A DNA stretch of 49,198 nucleotides from Blastococcus sp. (GTDB lineage Bacteria; Actinomycetota; Actinomycetes; Mycobacteriales; Geodermatophilaceae), in NCBI GenBank assembly GCA_025965715.1, contig JAOPWJ010000193.1:1-49198 (forward strand), written 5' to 3'. A model generated the notes under the pieces. The model saw only the letters and a list, made by a program, of their open reading frames with translations. It was not told where the DNA came from and did no database searches. Shown here in pieces: positions 7,096-15,139 of the stretch (position 1 is its first letter; each line of letters opens with the position of its first letter). The position numbers and the translations under genes were made by a program.

Positions 7096-7814
7096 GCCGC
7101 CACCTCCTCGCGGGCGCGGACGAGGGTGAGGAACGCCTCTTCGAGGTCCGGGGACCGGCCGTCGGCGCGTAGTTGCGCCGGCGTGGAGTGGGCGAGCAGG
7201 TCGCCGTCGCGGAGCAGCAGCAGCCGGTCGCAGCGGGCGGCCTCGTCCATGACGTGGCTGGAGACGACGAGCGTCGTCCCGGCCCGGGCGAGAGCGTGGA
7301 AGAGCTCCCAGAGCTCGACGCGAAGCACCGGGTCCAAGCCGACCGTGGGCTCGTCGAGCACCAGGACCTCCGGGCCGCCGACCAGCGCGCAGGCCAGCGA
7401 GACGCGGCCGCGCTGGCCGCCGGAGAGGTCGTTCACCAGTTGCCCGGCGGCGCCGGTGAGGCCGACGTCGGCGACGGCGGCGTCCGCCTCGCGGGAGGTC
7501 AGGCCGTAGAGGGATGCGAAGTAGCGGGCGTTCTCCCGCACGGTGAGGTCGGCGTAGACGCTCGGCGCCTGGGTCACGTAGCCGACTCGGGCGCGCAGAC
7601 CGGGCGAGCCGGCCGGCTCGCCGAGGACGGTCACCTCACCCGAGCGCACCTGCTGCACGCCGACGAGGGTGCGCATCAGGGTGGTCTTCCCGCTGCCGCT
7701 GGGTCCCAGCAGACCGGTGACCTGACCCGGCGGGACGGCGAAGCCCAGGCCGTGCAGAACCCGACGCCGACCGCGGTCGACGACGAGCCCGGAGACGGTG
7801 ATTGCGGCGTCCAT
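7092..7814 (-). CDS. ABC transporter ATP-binding protein
   Basis: A 240-residue nucleotide-binding subunit for the ABC-2 permease that follows it. Visible motifs are Walker A (GPSGSGKTT), Q-loop (VGYVTQAPSVYADLTVRENA), signature (LSGGQRGRVSLACALVG), Walker B (VLVLDEPTVGLDP) and H-loop (TTLVVSSHVMDEA). The ORF-track version starts 89 residues earlier in sequence antisense to the RNA methyltransferase gene. ATG 7814 is chosen because GAGAGG lies 6 nt upstream and because the protein then begins MDAAITVSGLVVDRGRRRVLHG, a normal ABC start. It is the first gene of the operon that ends with tetR. Confidence 0.9.
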   Translation of the reverse strand: MDAAITVSGLVVDRGRRRVLHGLGFAVPPGQVTGLLGPSGSGKTTLMRTLVGVQQVRSGEVTVLGEPAGSPGLRARVGYVTQAPSVYADLTVRENARYFASLYGLTSREADAAVADVGLTGAAGQLVNDLSGGQRGRVSLACALVGGPEVLVLDEPTVGLDPVLRVELWELFHALARAGTTLVVSSHVMDEAARCDRLLLLRDGDLLAHSTPAQLRADGRSPDLEEAFLTLVRAREEVAA

Positions 7815-7849
7815 GGCGCGCCTCTCGAATTCGTCAACCGATGAAATCA

Positions 7850-7877
7850 ACGCTAGATGAGTTCTCTCGGATGTCAA
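7850..7877 (-). promoter_or_regulatory. Sigma70-type promoter of the ABC-tetR operon
   Basis: On the minus strand TTGACA (7872-7877), 16 bp, then TAGCGT (7850-7855) forms a complete -35/-10 pair about 35 bp before the ATPase start. GTTGA occurs three times between -35 and the RBS, including GTTGAC at the -35 and again just before the GAGAGG. These repeats are candidate contact sites for the TetR protein. Confidence 0.6.
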
Positions 7878-8016
7878 CGGAGTCCTTGGTCCCGGTCCTT
7901 GCGCGCCCACATCGCCGATGTCGGCGGTATGCGGGGCGGGTGGCGACGAGATCGCCGATCTCGTCTCGCCGGGACGGCGGAACGTCGCGGACGGGCGACC
8001 GGGGAGACTGGCACCC

Positions 8017-8823
8017 GTGCCCCCTCCCGAACTGATCACCGACCCGGACGATCCGCGGGTGGCCGACTTCCGCAACCTCAAGGCGGGCGACCGGCCGGAG
8101 GGAGCGCCTCGCTGGTCGGGGCCGGTGATCGTCGAGGGCGTTCCGGCTGTGCAGCGACTGCTCGCCTCGACCTACCGGGTGCGGGCGGTGTTCGGTGTCC
8201 CAGGCCGGGTCGCCGCCCTCGGCCTGCCCGATGACGTCGCGGCGTTCGAGGCCGACAAATGGGTGCTGTCGGAGGTGATCGGCTTCCGGCTCACCCGCGG
8301 TGTCATCGCATCGGCCGACCGGCGCCCGCCCGCCGACCTCGACGCGTTGCTCGCCGGTCCGGATCCAGCCGCCCCTCGTCGGCTGGCCGTCCTGGAAGGG
8401 CTCAACGACGCGGAGAACCTGGGGTCGATCGCCCGCTCGGCACTGGCCCTGGGAATCGAGGGACTGCTCCTGGATCCGCGCTGCGCCGACCCGTTCTACC
8501 GCCGGTCGGTGCGCGTCTCGATGGGGCACATCCTGAACCTGCCGTTCGCCGTCCTGCCGGACTGGCCGCGCGACCTGGACACGGTGCACGAGGCCGGCTA
8601 CCTGACGGTCGCCCTGACCCCGGCCGACGACGCCGTCGACCTCACGTCGATCGACCCGGCGGCGCACCCGCGGACGGCGGTGCTCCTCGGCGCGGAGGGG
8701 CCCGGTCTCACGCCGGAGGCTCAGCAGGCGGCACGGGTGCGGGCCCGGATCCCGATGCGACCGGACGTGGACTCGCTCGGGGTGGCCGCCGCGGCGGCGA
8801 TCGCCTTCGCCACCCTCCGCTGA
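8017..8823 (+). CDS. TrmH/SpoU-family RNA 2'-O-methyltransferase
   Basis: A 268-residue SPOUT methyltransferase that probably puts a 2'-O-methyl group on a tRNA or rRNA nucleotide using S-adenosylmethionine. The three family motifs are present in order: LNDAENLGSIARSALALG (motif 1), LLGAEGPGLT (motif 2) and IPMRPDVDSLGVAAAAAIA (motif 3, trefoil knot). The N-terminal 110 residues (VIVEGVPAVQRLLASTYRVRAVF) are the usual substrate-binding extension. GTG 8017 has GGGGAG about 10 nt upstream; the earlier ORF-track start is not needed. Motif 3 reads SLGV where many members have SLNV, so the usual Asn is replaced. The exact RNA target cannot be told. Confidence 0.88.
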   Translation: MPPPELITDPDDPRVADFRNLKAGDRPEGAPRWSGPVIVEGVPAVQRLLASTYRVRAVFGVPGRVAALGLPDDVAAFEADKWVLSEVIGFRLTRGVIASADRRPPADLDALLAGPDPAAPRRLAVLEGLNDAENLGSIARSALALGIEGLLLDPRCADPFYRRSVRVSMGHILNLPFAVLPDWPRDLDTVHEAGYLTVALTPADDAVDLTSIDPAAHPRTAVLLGAEGPGLTPEAQQAARVRARIPMRPDVDSLGVAAAAAIAFATLR

Positions 8824-8854
8824 CCGGGGGAGGCCGGCGAGCCGCCGCACTGCG

Positions 8855-8860
8855 TACGGT
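8855..8860 (+). promoter_or_regulatory. Putative -10 box, leaderless GNAT gene
   Basis: TACGGT (TANNNT) ends exactly 6 nt before GTG 8867 with no Shine-Dalgarno sequence between. This is the spacing expected when the transcript begins at or next to the start codon. Confidence 0.5.
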
Positions 8861-8866
8861 CGCGGC

Positions 8867-9475
8867 GTGGGCCATGCCGGCGTCGACACACGTCCCGTGG
8901 GACCGGCCGGCCTGTCGGCTCTCGCCGCGTTGTTCGACGATCATCGAAATACCCGCCGCTGCTGGTGCATGGCCTTCTGCGCGACCCGCGGACAGTTCGC
9001 TGCGGGCTGGGTGGCCGGCGGCAACCGGCGTCGCTTCGAGAGCGCGGCCACTTCCGGCGGCCTCCCCATGGGCGTCCTCGCCTCCGTGGCGGGTGAGCCG
9101 ATCGGCTGGTGCGCATGCGGACCCAGATCTCGATACGCCGGCAGCGAGGGCCGACGAAGGAAGCTGCTGGGTGGTCGGGACCCCGGCGAGGACGAAGCGG
9201 TGTGGTTGGTGGCATGCCTGTTCGTCCGAGCCGACCATCGAGCCCGGGGGGTCCCCTACGCACTGGTGCGAGCGGCCGTCGAGCTGGCCCGACAGCACGG
9301 TGCCCTGGCCATCGAGGGGTGGCCGATCGCTGGGTCGGATCGGCACTCCGCGGGCGCGTTCGTCGGACGGCAGTCGATGTTCGAGGACCTGGGCTTTCGG
9401 CGCGTCGCAAGCCCCGATCCGCAACGCGCTCTCATGCGCCGCGAACTCACCGATGCACCGGGACAGCAGCCGTAG
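8867..9475 (+). CDS. GNAT-family N-acetyltransferase
   Basis: A 202-residue acetyl-CoA-dependent acetyltransferase of the GNAT fold. The segment VWLVACLFVRADHRARGVPYALVRAAVELARQHGALAIEGWPI covers the beta4-alpha3 acetyl-CoA region; the pyrophosphate loop reads RADHRARGVP rather than the classic RxxGxG/A. FEDLGFRRVASPDPQRALMRREL is the usual C-terminal strand. The N-terminal CWCMAF motif is typical of an actinobacterial subgroup of unknown substrate. GTG 8867 is supported by a -10 box 6 nt away. It is convergent with the stress-type protein gene. Confidence 0.75.
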   Translation: MGHAGVDTRPVGPAGLSALAALFDDHRNTRRCWCMAFCATRGQFAAGWVAGGNRRRFESAATSGGLPMGVLASVAGEPIGWCACGPRSRYAGSEGRRRKLLGGRDPGEDEAVWLVACLFVRADHRARGVPYALVRAAVELARQHGALAIEGWPIAGSDRHSAGAFVGRQSMFEDLGFRRVASPDPQRALMRRELTDAPGQQP

Positions 9476-9491
9476 CAGCCGGGCGGTCGGT

Positions 9492-9507
9492 GCGGGGCCG
9501 AACCCGC
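9492..9507. terminator. Weak hairpin between convergent genes
   Basis: GCGGG and CCCGC pair around a 6-nt loop in the 45-bp gap between the GNAT gene and the convergent gene at 9521. Alternative pairings with the flanking GGGC/GCCC sequence are possible. It is a plausible but modest terminator. Confidence 0.35.
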
Positions 9508-9520
9508 CACGGCCCGGAAC

Positions 9521-9994
9521 TCAGCCGCGCAGCGAGAAGCGGGCGAGCAGCGCGCGGGCGTTCTCGGCGTGCGCGGGGTTGCACATCACGTCGTACCGGC
9601 CCGCCGAGATCTTGCTGGTGCTGGTGAAGTCACGGCGGCCGCGCGTCGCCGCGTAACCCATCCAGCCGAACAGCGCGCCGAACACCAGGCCGATGAGCAG
9701 GCCCGAGAGCACCATGCCGATCCAGGCGCCGCCGTCGGCCGAGAAGATGCCCAGCAGCAGGCCGACGAACAAGCCCCACCAGGCGCCTCCGGCGGCCCCG
9801 GCGGCGATCGCCCGGCCCGTGGTGAGCCGGCCGGTCACCGTCTCGACCATGCGCAGGTCGGTGCCGATGATCGTCACGTTCTCGACGGGGAACTTCTCGT
9901 CCGAGAGGTAGTCGACCGCGGCCTGTGCCTGCTCGTAACTGTCGTAGGAACCCACCTGGACGCCGCCCAGCGGCATCGACACAGAAGCACTCAT
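9521..9994 (-). CDS. General-stress-protein-like (YflT domain) glycine-zipper protein
   Basis: A 157-residue protein. Residues 10-50 (GGVQVGSYDSYEQAQAAVDYLSDEKFPVENVTIIGTDLRMV) match the YflT/GSP17M-like domain found in general stress proteins. The middle is a Gly-rich, hydrophobic hairpin (GAAGGAWWGLFVGLLLGIF, then GMVLSGLLIGLVFGALFGWMGY), which probably inserts in the membrane. The C-terminus (SKISAGRYDVMCNPAHAENARALLARF) is soluble and repeats the N-terminal style. The family is common in actinobacteria and its biochemical role is unknown. The start ATG 9994 is the only good one. It stands alone, convergent with the GNAT gene. Confidence 0.8.
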   Translation of the reverse strand: MSASVSMPLGGVQVGSYDSYEQAQAAVDYLSDEKFPVENVTIIGTDLRMVETVTGRLTTGRAIAAGAAGGAWWGLFVGLLLGIFSADGGAWIGMVLSGLLIGLVFGALFGWMGYAATRGRRDFTSTSKISAGRYDVMCNPAHAENARALLARFSLRG

Positions 9995-10028
9995 GCCCGG
10001 TCGACTACCCGCTGCGGCGGCGTTGCAC

Positions 10029-11885
10029 TCAGACCAGGCTGTCGGCCCACGCGCGGTGCAGATCGGCGAACCGGCCGGTGCCCGCGACCAGCTCGGCGGG
10101 GGAGCCGTCCTCGACGATCAGGCCGTCGGCCATGACCAGCGCCCGGTCGGCGATCTCCACCGTCGAGAGCCGGTGGGCGATGATCAGCGCCGTCCGGTCG
10201 GCGAGCAGGGTCTGCAGCGCATGCTGCACGAGGCGCTCGCTGGGGACGTCGAGCGAGCTCGTGGCCTCGTCGAGGATCAGCACCGCGGGGTCGGCGAGGA
10301 ACGCACGGGCGAAGCTGACCAGCTGCCGCTGCCCCGCCGACAGTCGCCCACCCCGCTTGCTGACGTCGGTGTCGTAGCCCGCCGGCAGGGCGGCGATGAA
10401 CTCGTGCGCGCCGATCGCCCGGGCAGCCGCCTCGATCTCGGCCCGGCCGGCACCCGGCCGGCCGAAGGCGATGTTGTCGGCGACCGTGCCGGAGAACAGG
10501 AAGCTCTCCTGGGTGACCATGACCACCGCCCGGCGCAGGTCGGCGTCGGACAGCAGGGTCAGCGGCACCCCGTCGAGTCGCACGGCACCCGTCGTCGGAT
10601 CGTAGAAGCGGGCTGCCAGGCGGGCCAGCGTCGACTTGCCGGCGCCGGTGGCCCCCACGAGCGCCACCGTCTGCCCGGCGGGAACGTGCAGGTCGAGCAG
10701 GGGGAGCACGACGCGGTCGGTGTAGCCGAACCGCATGCCGTCGAAGACCAGCTCTCCACGCGCCTCGGGCAGGGGCACCGGATCGGTCGGCTCGGGCACC
10801 GTCGGCACCTCCTCGAGCACTCCCGACAGCTTCTCCAGCGCCGCAGTCGCCGACTGGTAGGAGTTGTAGAACATCGCGACGTCCTGCAGCGGGTCGAAGA
10901 ACCGGCGCAGGTAGAGCAGGAAGGACACCAGGGTGCCGACGGCCAGGGCTCCGTCCATCACCCGGAGCGCGCCGTAGCCGAGCACGGCGACGGTGACCAG
11001 GTTGCCGATCAGCGTCACCGCCGGGATGAAGACCGCGATCAGCCAGAAGGCGCGGTCGTGCGCCTGTCGGTTGTCCTCGTTCAGGACGGCGTACAGCTCG
11101 TCGTTGCGGGGCTCCCGCCGGAACGCCTGCACCGCGCGGATGCCCCCGAACGTCTCGGTGAACTGCACGATGAGCGCGGCGATCGTCTGCCGGGTTCGCC
11201 GGTAGGCCGCCGTCGAGTTCCGCTGGAACCAGCGCGCCACCCAGAACAGCGCCGGGAAACCCAGCAGAGCGACCACACCCAGTGGCGGGTCCAGGACGAC
11301 GAGGACGACGCCGATCGTGAGCACGCTGAACACGGCCGTGACCAGGTTGTCCAGGCCCTCGTCGAACAGCTCCTCGATGGCCTCGACGTCGCTGGTCAGG
11401 CGGCTGATCGTCTTGCCGGAGGTGTAGCGCTCGTGGAAGGACAGGGGCAGCCGTTGGACGTGGGTGAACACCCGTCGGCGCAGCCGGAGCAGCACCGCCT
11501 GGCCGATCCGCCCGGACCAGCTCAGGAAGACGAACCGCAGCACCGTGTCCACCGCCGCGGCGGCGAGCATCGCGCCGGTGACCCACGCCAGCGGCCCAGC
11601 GTCGCCGTCGATCAGCGCGGGGACGGCGACGTCGATGCCGACGCCGATGAGGAAGGGCCCCGCCAGCCAGGCGATGTTCTGGCCGGTGATGACGCTCAGC
11701 AGCCCCCACAGCGCGCGACGGTGCGGGGAGAGCAGCTCGCCGAGGAGCCGCCGGGAGCGGTCGCGGAGGAAGACCCCGGCGCCGACCGACAGCTCCTCGG
11801 TGTCCTCGGTCGCGACGCCGCGCCAGTTGTGCGCGGTGTCCGGGGACGGCGCGGGCGGCGCACCGCGGTCGGCGGGCTGGCTCAC
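10029..11885 (-). CDS. ABC exporter half-transporter, catalytically canonical subunit
   Basis: A 618-residue fused permease-ATPase of the type IV exporter class. The N-terminal half holds six membrane helices (LWGLLSVITGQNIAWLAGPFLIG onward). The ATPase domain has Walker A (GATGAGKST), Q-loop (VVMVTQESFLFSGTV), a non-standard signature (LSAGQRQLVSFARAFLA), an intact Walker B with catalytic Glu (VLILDEATSSLD) and H-loop (ALIIAHRLSTVEIAD). GTG 11885 overlaps the stop of the partner gene (GTGA), so the two are coupled. The ORF track's 1195-residue version is mostly an out-of-frame extension. The partner carries a degenerate Walker B, so the pair is a heterodimer with one working site. Substrate unknown; Rv1272c/Rv1273c-like pairs are the nearest actinobacterial analogues I recall. 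Confidence 0.92.
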   Translation of the reverse strand: MSQPADRGAPPAPSPDTAHNWRGVATEDTEELSVGAGVFLRDRSRRLLGELLSPHRRALWGLLSVITGQNIAWLAGPFLIGVGIDVAVPALIDGDAGPLAWVTGAMLAAAAVDTVLRFVFLSWSGRIGQAVLLRLRRRVFTHVQRLPLSFHERYTSGKTISRLTSDVEAIEELFDEGLDNLVTAVFSVLTIGVVLVVLDPPLGVVALLGFPALFWVARWFQRNSTAAYRRTRQTIAALIVQFTETFGGIRAVQAFRREPRNDELYAVLNEDNRQAHDRAFWLIAVFIPAVTLIGNLVTVAVLGYGALRVMDGALAVGTLVSFLLYLRRFFDPLQDVAMFYNSYQSATAALEKLSGVLEEVPTVPEPTDPVPLPEARGELVFDGMRFGYTDRVVLPLLDLHVPAGQTVALVGATGAGKSTLARLAARFYDPTTGAVRLDGVPLTLLSDADLRRAVVMVTQESFLFSGTVADNIAFGRPGAGRAEIEAAARAIGAHEFIAALPAGYDTDVSKRGGRLSAGQRQLVSFARAFLADPAVLILDEATSSLDVPSERLVQHALQTLLADRTALIIAHRLSTVEIADRALVMADGLIVEDGSPAELVAGTGRFADLHRAWADSLV

Positions 11886-13681
11886 GACGCGACCTCGGCG
11901 AAGCCGGCGTCGGCCAGTTCGCTGTCCTGAGCGAGCAGGTCGCGGTACTCGGGGACCTCGGCCAGCAGGTCGCTGTGCCTGCCGATCGCGGTGATGCGTC
12001 CGCCGGAGAGCAGTGCGACGCGGTCGGCCAGCAGCACGGTCGAGGGCCGATGCGCGACGACCAGGGCGGTCGTCTCCGCGAGCACCTTCCGCAGCGCCTG
12101 TTCCACGAGCGCTTCGGTGTGCACGTCCAGCGCCGACAGCGGGTCGTCGAGGATCAGCACCGATGGCCGGCCGAGGACGGCACGGGCCAGCGCGAGGCGT
12201 TGCCGCTGGCCGCCCGACAGGGACAGCCCCTGCTCGCCGATGCGGGTCGCGAGTCCCCAGGGCAGGTCGTGGACGAACTCGGCCTGGGCCACGCGCAGCG
12301 CCTCGTCGACCTCGGCGTCCGTGGCGTCGGTGCGGCCCAGCGTGACGTTCTCCCTGACGCTCATCGAGAATAGCGTCGCGTCCTCGAACGCGGTGGAGAC
12401 GACGCTGCGCAGCTGCGCCAGTGGAAGGTCGCGCACGTCGACGCCGTCCAGGGTCACCCGCCCGGCCGTCACGTCGTAGAGCCGGCCGACCAGTGCGGTG
12501 AGCGTCGTCTTGCCCGACCCGGTTGCGCCGACCAGCGCGACGGTCTCGCCGGGCGCGACGTCGAGGTCGATGCCGCTGAGCACCGGGTCCGCTGAGCCCG
12601 GATAGGCGAAGCCGACCCCCTCGAGACGGAGACGGGCGGGCGTACCGATGGCCGCGGAGCGGACGCCGGGCCGGTCGGTGACCGTGACCGGCTCGTCGAG
12701 GAGCTCGCCGATGCGGTCGCAGGCGCTGGCGGTCTCCTGGGCGAAGGCGAACAGGAAGCCGAGGGAGAGGATCGGCCACAGCAGCACGGTGAACAGTGCG
12801 ACGAAGCCGACGAGGCCGCCGACGGTCAACGCGCCCGTGTTCACCGCCACCGCGCCGCCGACGAGGATGACCGCGAGCGTCACCTGGGGATGCAGCTCGA
12901 AGATGCACCACAGCAGGGCCAGGGTGCGGACCCGCTCCAGCTGCATCCGGCGCAGCACGGTGGCCTTGGCGTCGTATCGGTCGAAGACCAGCCCGCTGCG
13001 GCCCAGCGCCTTCACGACGCGGATGCCCTGGACGGCTTCCTCGACGTCGGTGGTCAGCTCGCCCTGCTGGTCCTGCACCTGCCGCGACTGGATGTTGTAC
13101 CGGCGCTCCCAGCGCAGCCCGAGGAACGTCAGTGGCACCGTGGTGACGAGGACGGCCAGCCCCAGCGGCCAGTAGGTGACCAGCAGGAGGACCAGGACGA
13201 CGACGCAGGTGATCAGGTTGACCGCGAGGAAGACCGCGGCGAATCCGACGAAGCGCCGGACGGTGGAGATGTCGGTGGTGGCGCGGGAGAGCAGCTGCCC
13301 GGAGCCCCACCGGTCGTGGAAGGCGACCGGCAGCCGCTGCAGCCGCTGGTAGAGGGCGTCGCGCAGGTCGCGCTCGATCCGCAGGGAGCTGCGGTTCATC
13401 GCCCAGCGGCGCAGGAAGAACAGTGCGGCCTCGGCGACGCCGAACAGCAGGGCCAGGGCGAGCAGGGGGAGGAGCCCGGACCGGTCGCCGGCGGCGATGG
13501 GGCCGTCGACGACGGCGGCGGTGAGCAGCGGGACGGCGAGCTGCGTGAGGGTGGCGAGCAGCGCAGCGGTGAAGGTGAGGGCGACCAGCCCGCGGTAGGG
13601 GCGGGTGAAGGGCCACAGGCGCAGAAGTGCGGCCAACCGGCCCCGGTCGTCGGGTGGCGCGGGGTGCGGGGTGGTGTCCAT
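11882..13681 (-). CDS. ABC exporter half-transporter, degenerate-site subunit
   Basis: A 599-residue fused permease-ATPase, first gene of the exporter pair. Six membrane helices span residues ~25-320. The ATPase domain has Walker A (GATGSGKTT), signature LSGGQRQRLALARAVLG and H-loop (ALVVAHRPSTVLLAD). Its Walker B ends VLILDDPLSALD, so the catalytic Glu is Asp, and the Q-loop region reads TAFEDATLF without the usual Gln. These are the marks of the non-hydrolysing subunit in heterodimeric exporters such as TM287/288. ATG 13681 gives a normal start (MDTTPHPAP); GTG 13702 would add seven residues and neither has a clear RBS. A TAGCCT box lies 10 nt before the ATG. Confidence 0.92.
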   Translation of the reverse strand: MDTTPHPAPPDDRGRLAALLRLWPFTRPYRGLVALTFTAALLATLTQLAVPLLTAAVVDGPIAAGDRSGLLPLLALALLFGVAEAALFFLRRWAMNRSSLRIERDLRDALYQRLQRLPVAFHDRWGSGQLLSRATTDISTVRRFVGFAAVFLAVNLITCVVVLVLLLVTYWPLGLAVLVTTVPLTFLGLRWERRYNIQSRQVQDQQGELTTDVEEAVQGIRVVKALGRSGLVFDRYDAKATVLRRMQLERVRTLALLWCIFELHPQVTLAVILVGGAVAVNTGALTVGGLVGFVALFTVLLWPILSLGFLFAFAQETASACDRIGELLDEPVTVTDRPGVRSAAIGTPARLRLEGVGFAYPGSADPVLSGIDLDVAPGETVALVGATGSGKTTLTALVGRLYDVTAGRVTLDGVDVRDLPLAQLRSVVSTAFEDATLFSMSVRENVTLGRTDATDAEVDEALRVAQAEFVHDLPWGLATRIGEQGLSLSGGQRQRLALARAVLGRPSVLILDDPLSALDVHTEALVEQALRKVLAETTALVVAHRPSTVLLADRVALLSGGRITAIGRHSDLLAEVPEYRDLLAQDSELADAGFAEVAS

Positions 13682-13813
13682 GTCGCCGTCGAGGCTAGGC
13701 ACAGGTAGTGACCGAGGCGAACCAGTTTCGCGCCCCGGCCTCGCTGCAGGGGCCCGCCGCGGGCCTGCGAGTGCAGCGGCCGAGGGCTTCTGCTGCTGCG
13801 GAGCGGCCCCTTC

Positions 13814-14872
13814 TCAGCGGTGCCGTCGAACCCCGAAGACGATGTCCTCCCAGGCGGGGACGCGCGCCCGTGGGTCGTCGGTGTCGCCGTCGGCCTCGGT
13901 CCGGGCCAGCACCACCGTGTCGTGGTCGGCCACTTCGTCCAGCAGTGCGTCGACCGAGCGCTGGCGATCGGCGAAACCGGTCGGCGGATGGACGTCCCGG
14001 ACGTCGTCCTCGGCACGGACGGGTGCGGTGAGGTGGTCTGCCGGTACGTCGGTGGCCAGCAGGTCGGTGTTGACCACGTCGGTCACGTAGCCGTCGGCCA
14101 CGTAGCGGTCGTCCGTGTAGCCGTCGTGCGCGGTGCCGCCGTCCTCGAGCTGGTCGTCCGTCGCGGCGGGTGCCGGGCCGGTCACCTCGTCCTCGCGGGG
14201 GCTGTCCCGCAGCACGGAGACCGGACGCGCGCGGAGCGGAGGGCCGCCGGGCAGTCCGGTCGGCACATCGGGTACGACGCGGACCAGGCGGGTGCCCTCG
14301 GCGAAGTCGGTCGTCGCGGCGTCGTCGGGCGTGACGAGCCGCGCGGGCAAGTCGAAGATCCAGCGCGTCGTTCCGGACTTGTCACCGGCCCGCCACGCGC
14401 CGGTGACCAGCCAGGCGCCGTCGTCGTTGCGGTAGGCGTCCCACTGCACCACGTCGACGTCCGTGTCGAGCAGTCGGAGCCGGTCGGCCATGAAGCGCTG
14501 CAGGGTGGTGCCCGGGGTGCCCTCGGAGAGGCGGACGCGCGCCTCGAGGGCCTGTTCGGCCACCCGGGCCCGCTCCTGCAGTACCGGATGGGCGAAGCGC
14601 ATGATCCGTTCGACGCGGGTGCCGGAGGCGACCGCCACCTGCTCGGGCGTCTCACCCGCGCGGATGCGGGACTGGATGACCCGAGGGGGCAGTTCGGTAC
14701 CGAGGTCCACGTCGATCTGGGTGAGGCGACGGGAATCGCCGCGGGCGGCGGCGCGCACGCGGTCGTCGATCGGCAGCTCGAACGTGTCGCCGTCCGGGGC
14801 GTCTGCGCCCTCGGTCGTGAGGATCAGGCTCTTCCCGTCGCCGGAGAGCGCCACGAGGCGCAACGAGCGCAT
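13814..14872 (-). CDS. sepH: Septation regulator SepH (DUF3071)
   Basis: A 352-residue cell-division protein. In actinobacteria SepH binds FtsZ through its conserved N-terminal DUF3071 domain and promotes Z-ring assembly. The N-terminus MRSLRLVALSGDGKSLIL, the HTH-like stretch TELPPRVIQSRIRAGETPEQVAVASGTRVERIMRFAHPVL and the segment WDAYRNDDGAWLVTGAW are diagnostic. The C-terminal 130 residues are acidic, low-complexity and probably disordered, ending AWEDIVFGVRRHR, the usual conserved tail. The start has a perfect AGGAGG 6 nt upstream. A TAGCCT box about 55 bp upstream and a 6-bp hairpin in the leader may be regulatory. It is divergent from the S9 peptidase gene. Confidence 0.93.
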   Translation of the reverse strand: MRSLRLVALSGDGKSLILTTEGADAPDGDTFELPIDDRVRAAARGDSRRLTQIDVDLGTELPPRVIQSRIRAGETPEQVAVASGTRVERIMRFAHPVLQERARVAEQALEARVRLSEGTPGTTLQRFMADRLRLLDTDVDVVQWDAYRNDDGAWLVTGAWRAGDKSGTTRWIFDLPARLVTPDDAATTDFAEGTRLVRVVPDVPTGLPGGPPLRARPVSVLRDSPREDEVTGPAPAATDDQLEDGGTAHDGYTDDRYVADGYVTDVVNTDLLATDVPADHLTAPVRAEDDVRDVHPPTGFADRQRSVDALLDEVADHDTVVLARTEADGDTDDPRARVPAWEDIVFGVRRHR

Positions 14873-15139
14873 GGACGGCCTCCTGTAACGTGCGCGGGTC
14901 CCACCTGGACAGAGACCCGGGACACGAGGCTATCGGCGTGCGGGGGGCCGGGCCGGCAGGCCGCCCGGCGTGGCGCGCCCCGGGCTGGACCCGGTCCCTC
15001 TCCCGGGGGGTGCAGAACCTCCGCTCGAGCGCCGATGAGGAGCAATGTCACGTCTGTGAAACGCGCGCTCGGCACAGTGGGTCGCGCGGGCTCCGCCGAG
15101 ACCGAACGCCGACAGCCGAGTTCCACCTGAGGAGGTGCG
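14873..15139. other. Divergent promoter region sepH / S9 peptidase
   Basis: This 267-bp gap holds the sepH RBS, a CGGGTC/GACCCG inverted repeat (14895-14919, 13-nt loop) in the probable sepH leader and a minus-strand TAGCCT box (14927-14932). On the plus side a 31-codon ORF (ATG 15036, MRSNVTSVKRALG) ends at the TGA just before the peptidase RBS GAGGAGG. It may be a leader peptide or chance; no RBS is seen for it. Confidence 0.3.

Noticed and set aside
11886-13616. N-terminal two thirds of the 1195-residue ORF
   Set aside because: This part is out of frame with the degenerate ABC subunit gene. Only the part from GTG 11885 is a real protein.
14895-14919. Inverted repeat as a riboswitch before sepH
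   Set aside because: Only a single 6-bp stem with a long loop is visible; no known riboswitch core is present.
15036-15130. 31-codon possible leader peptide before the S9 peptidase
   Set aside because: It has an ATG and a stop adjacent to the peptidase RBS, but no RBS of its own and no runs of regulatory codons. Kept only as a note in the intergenic entry.
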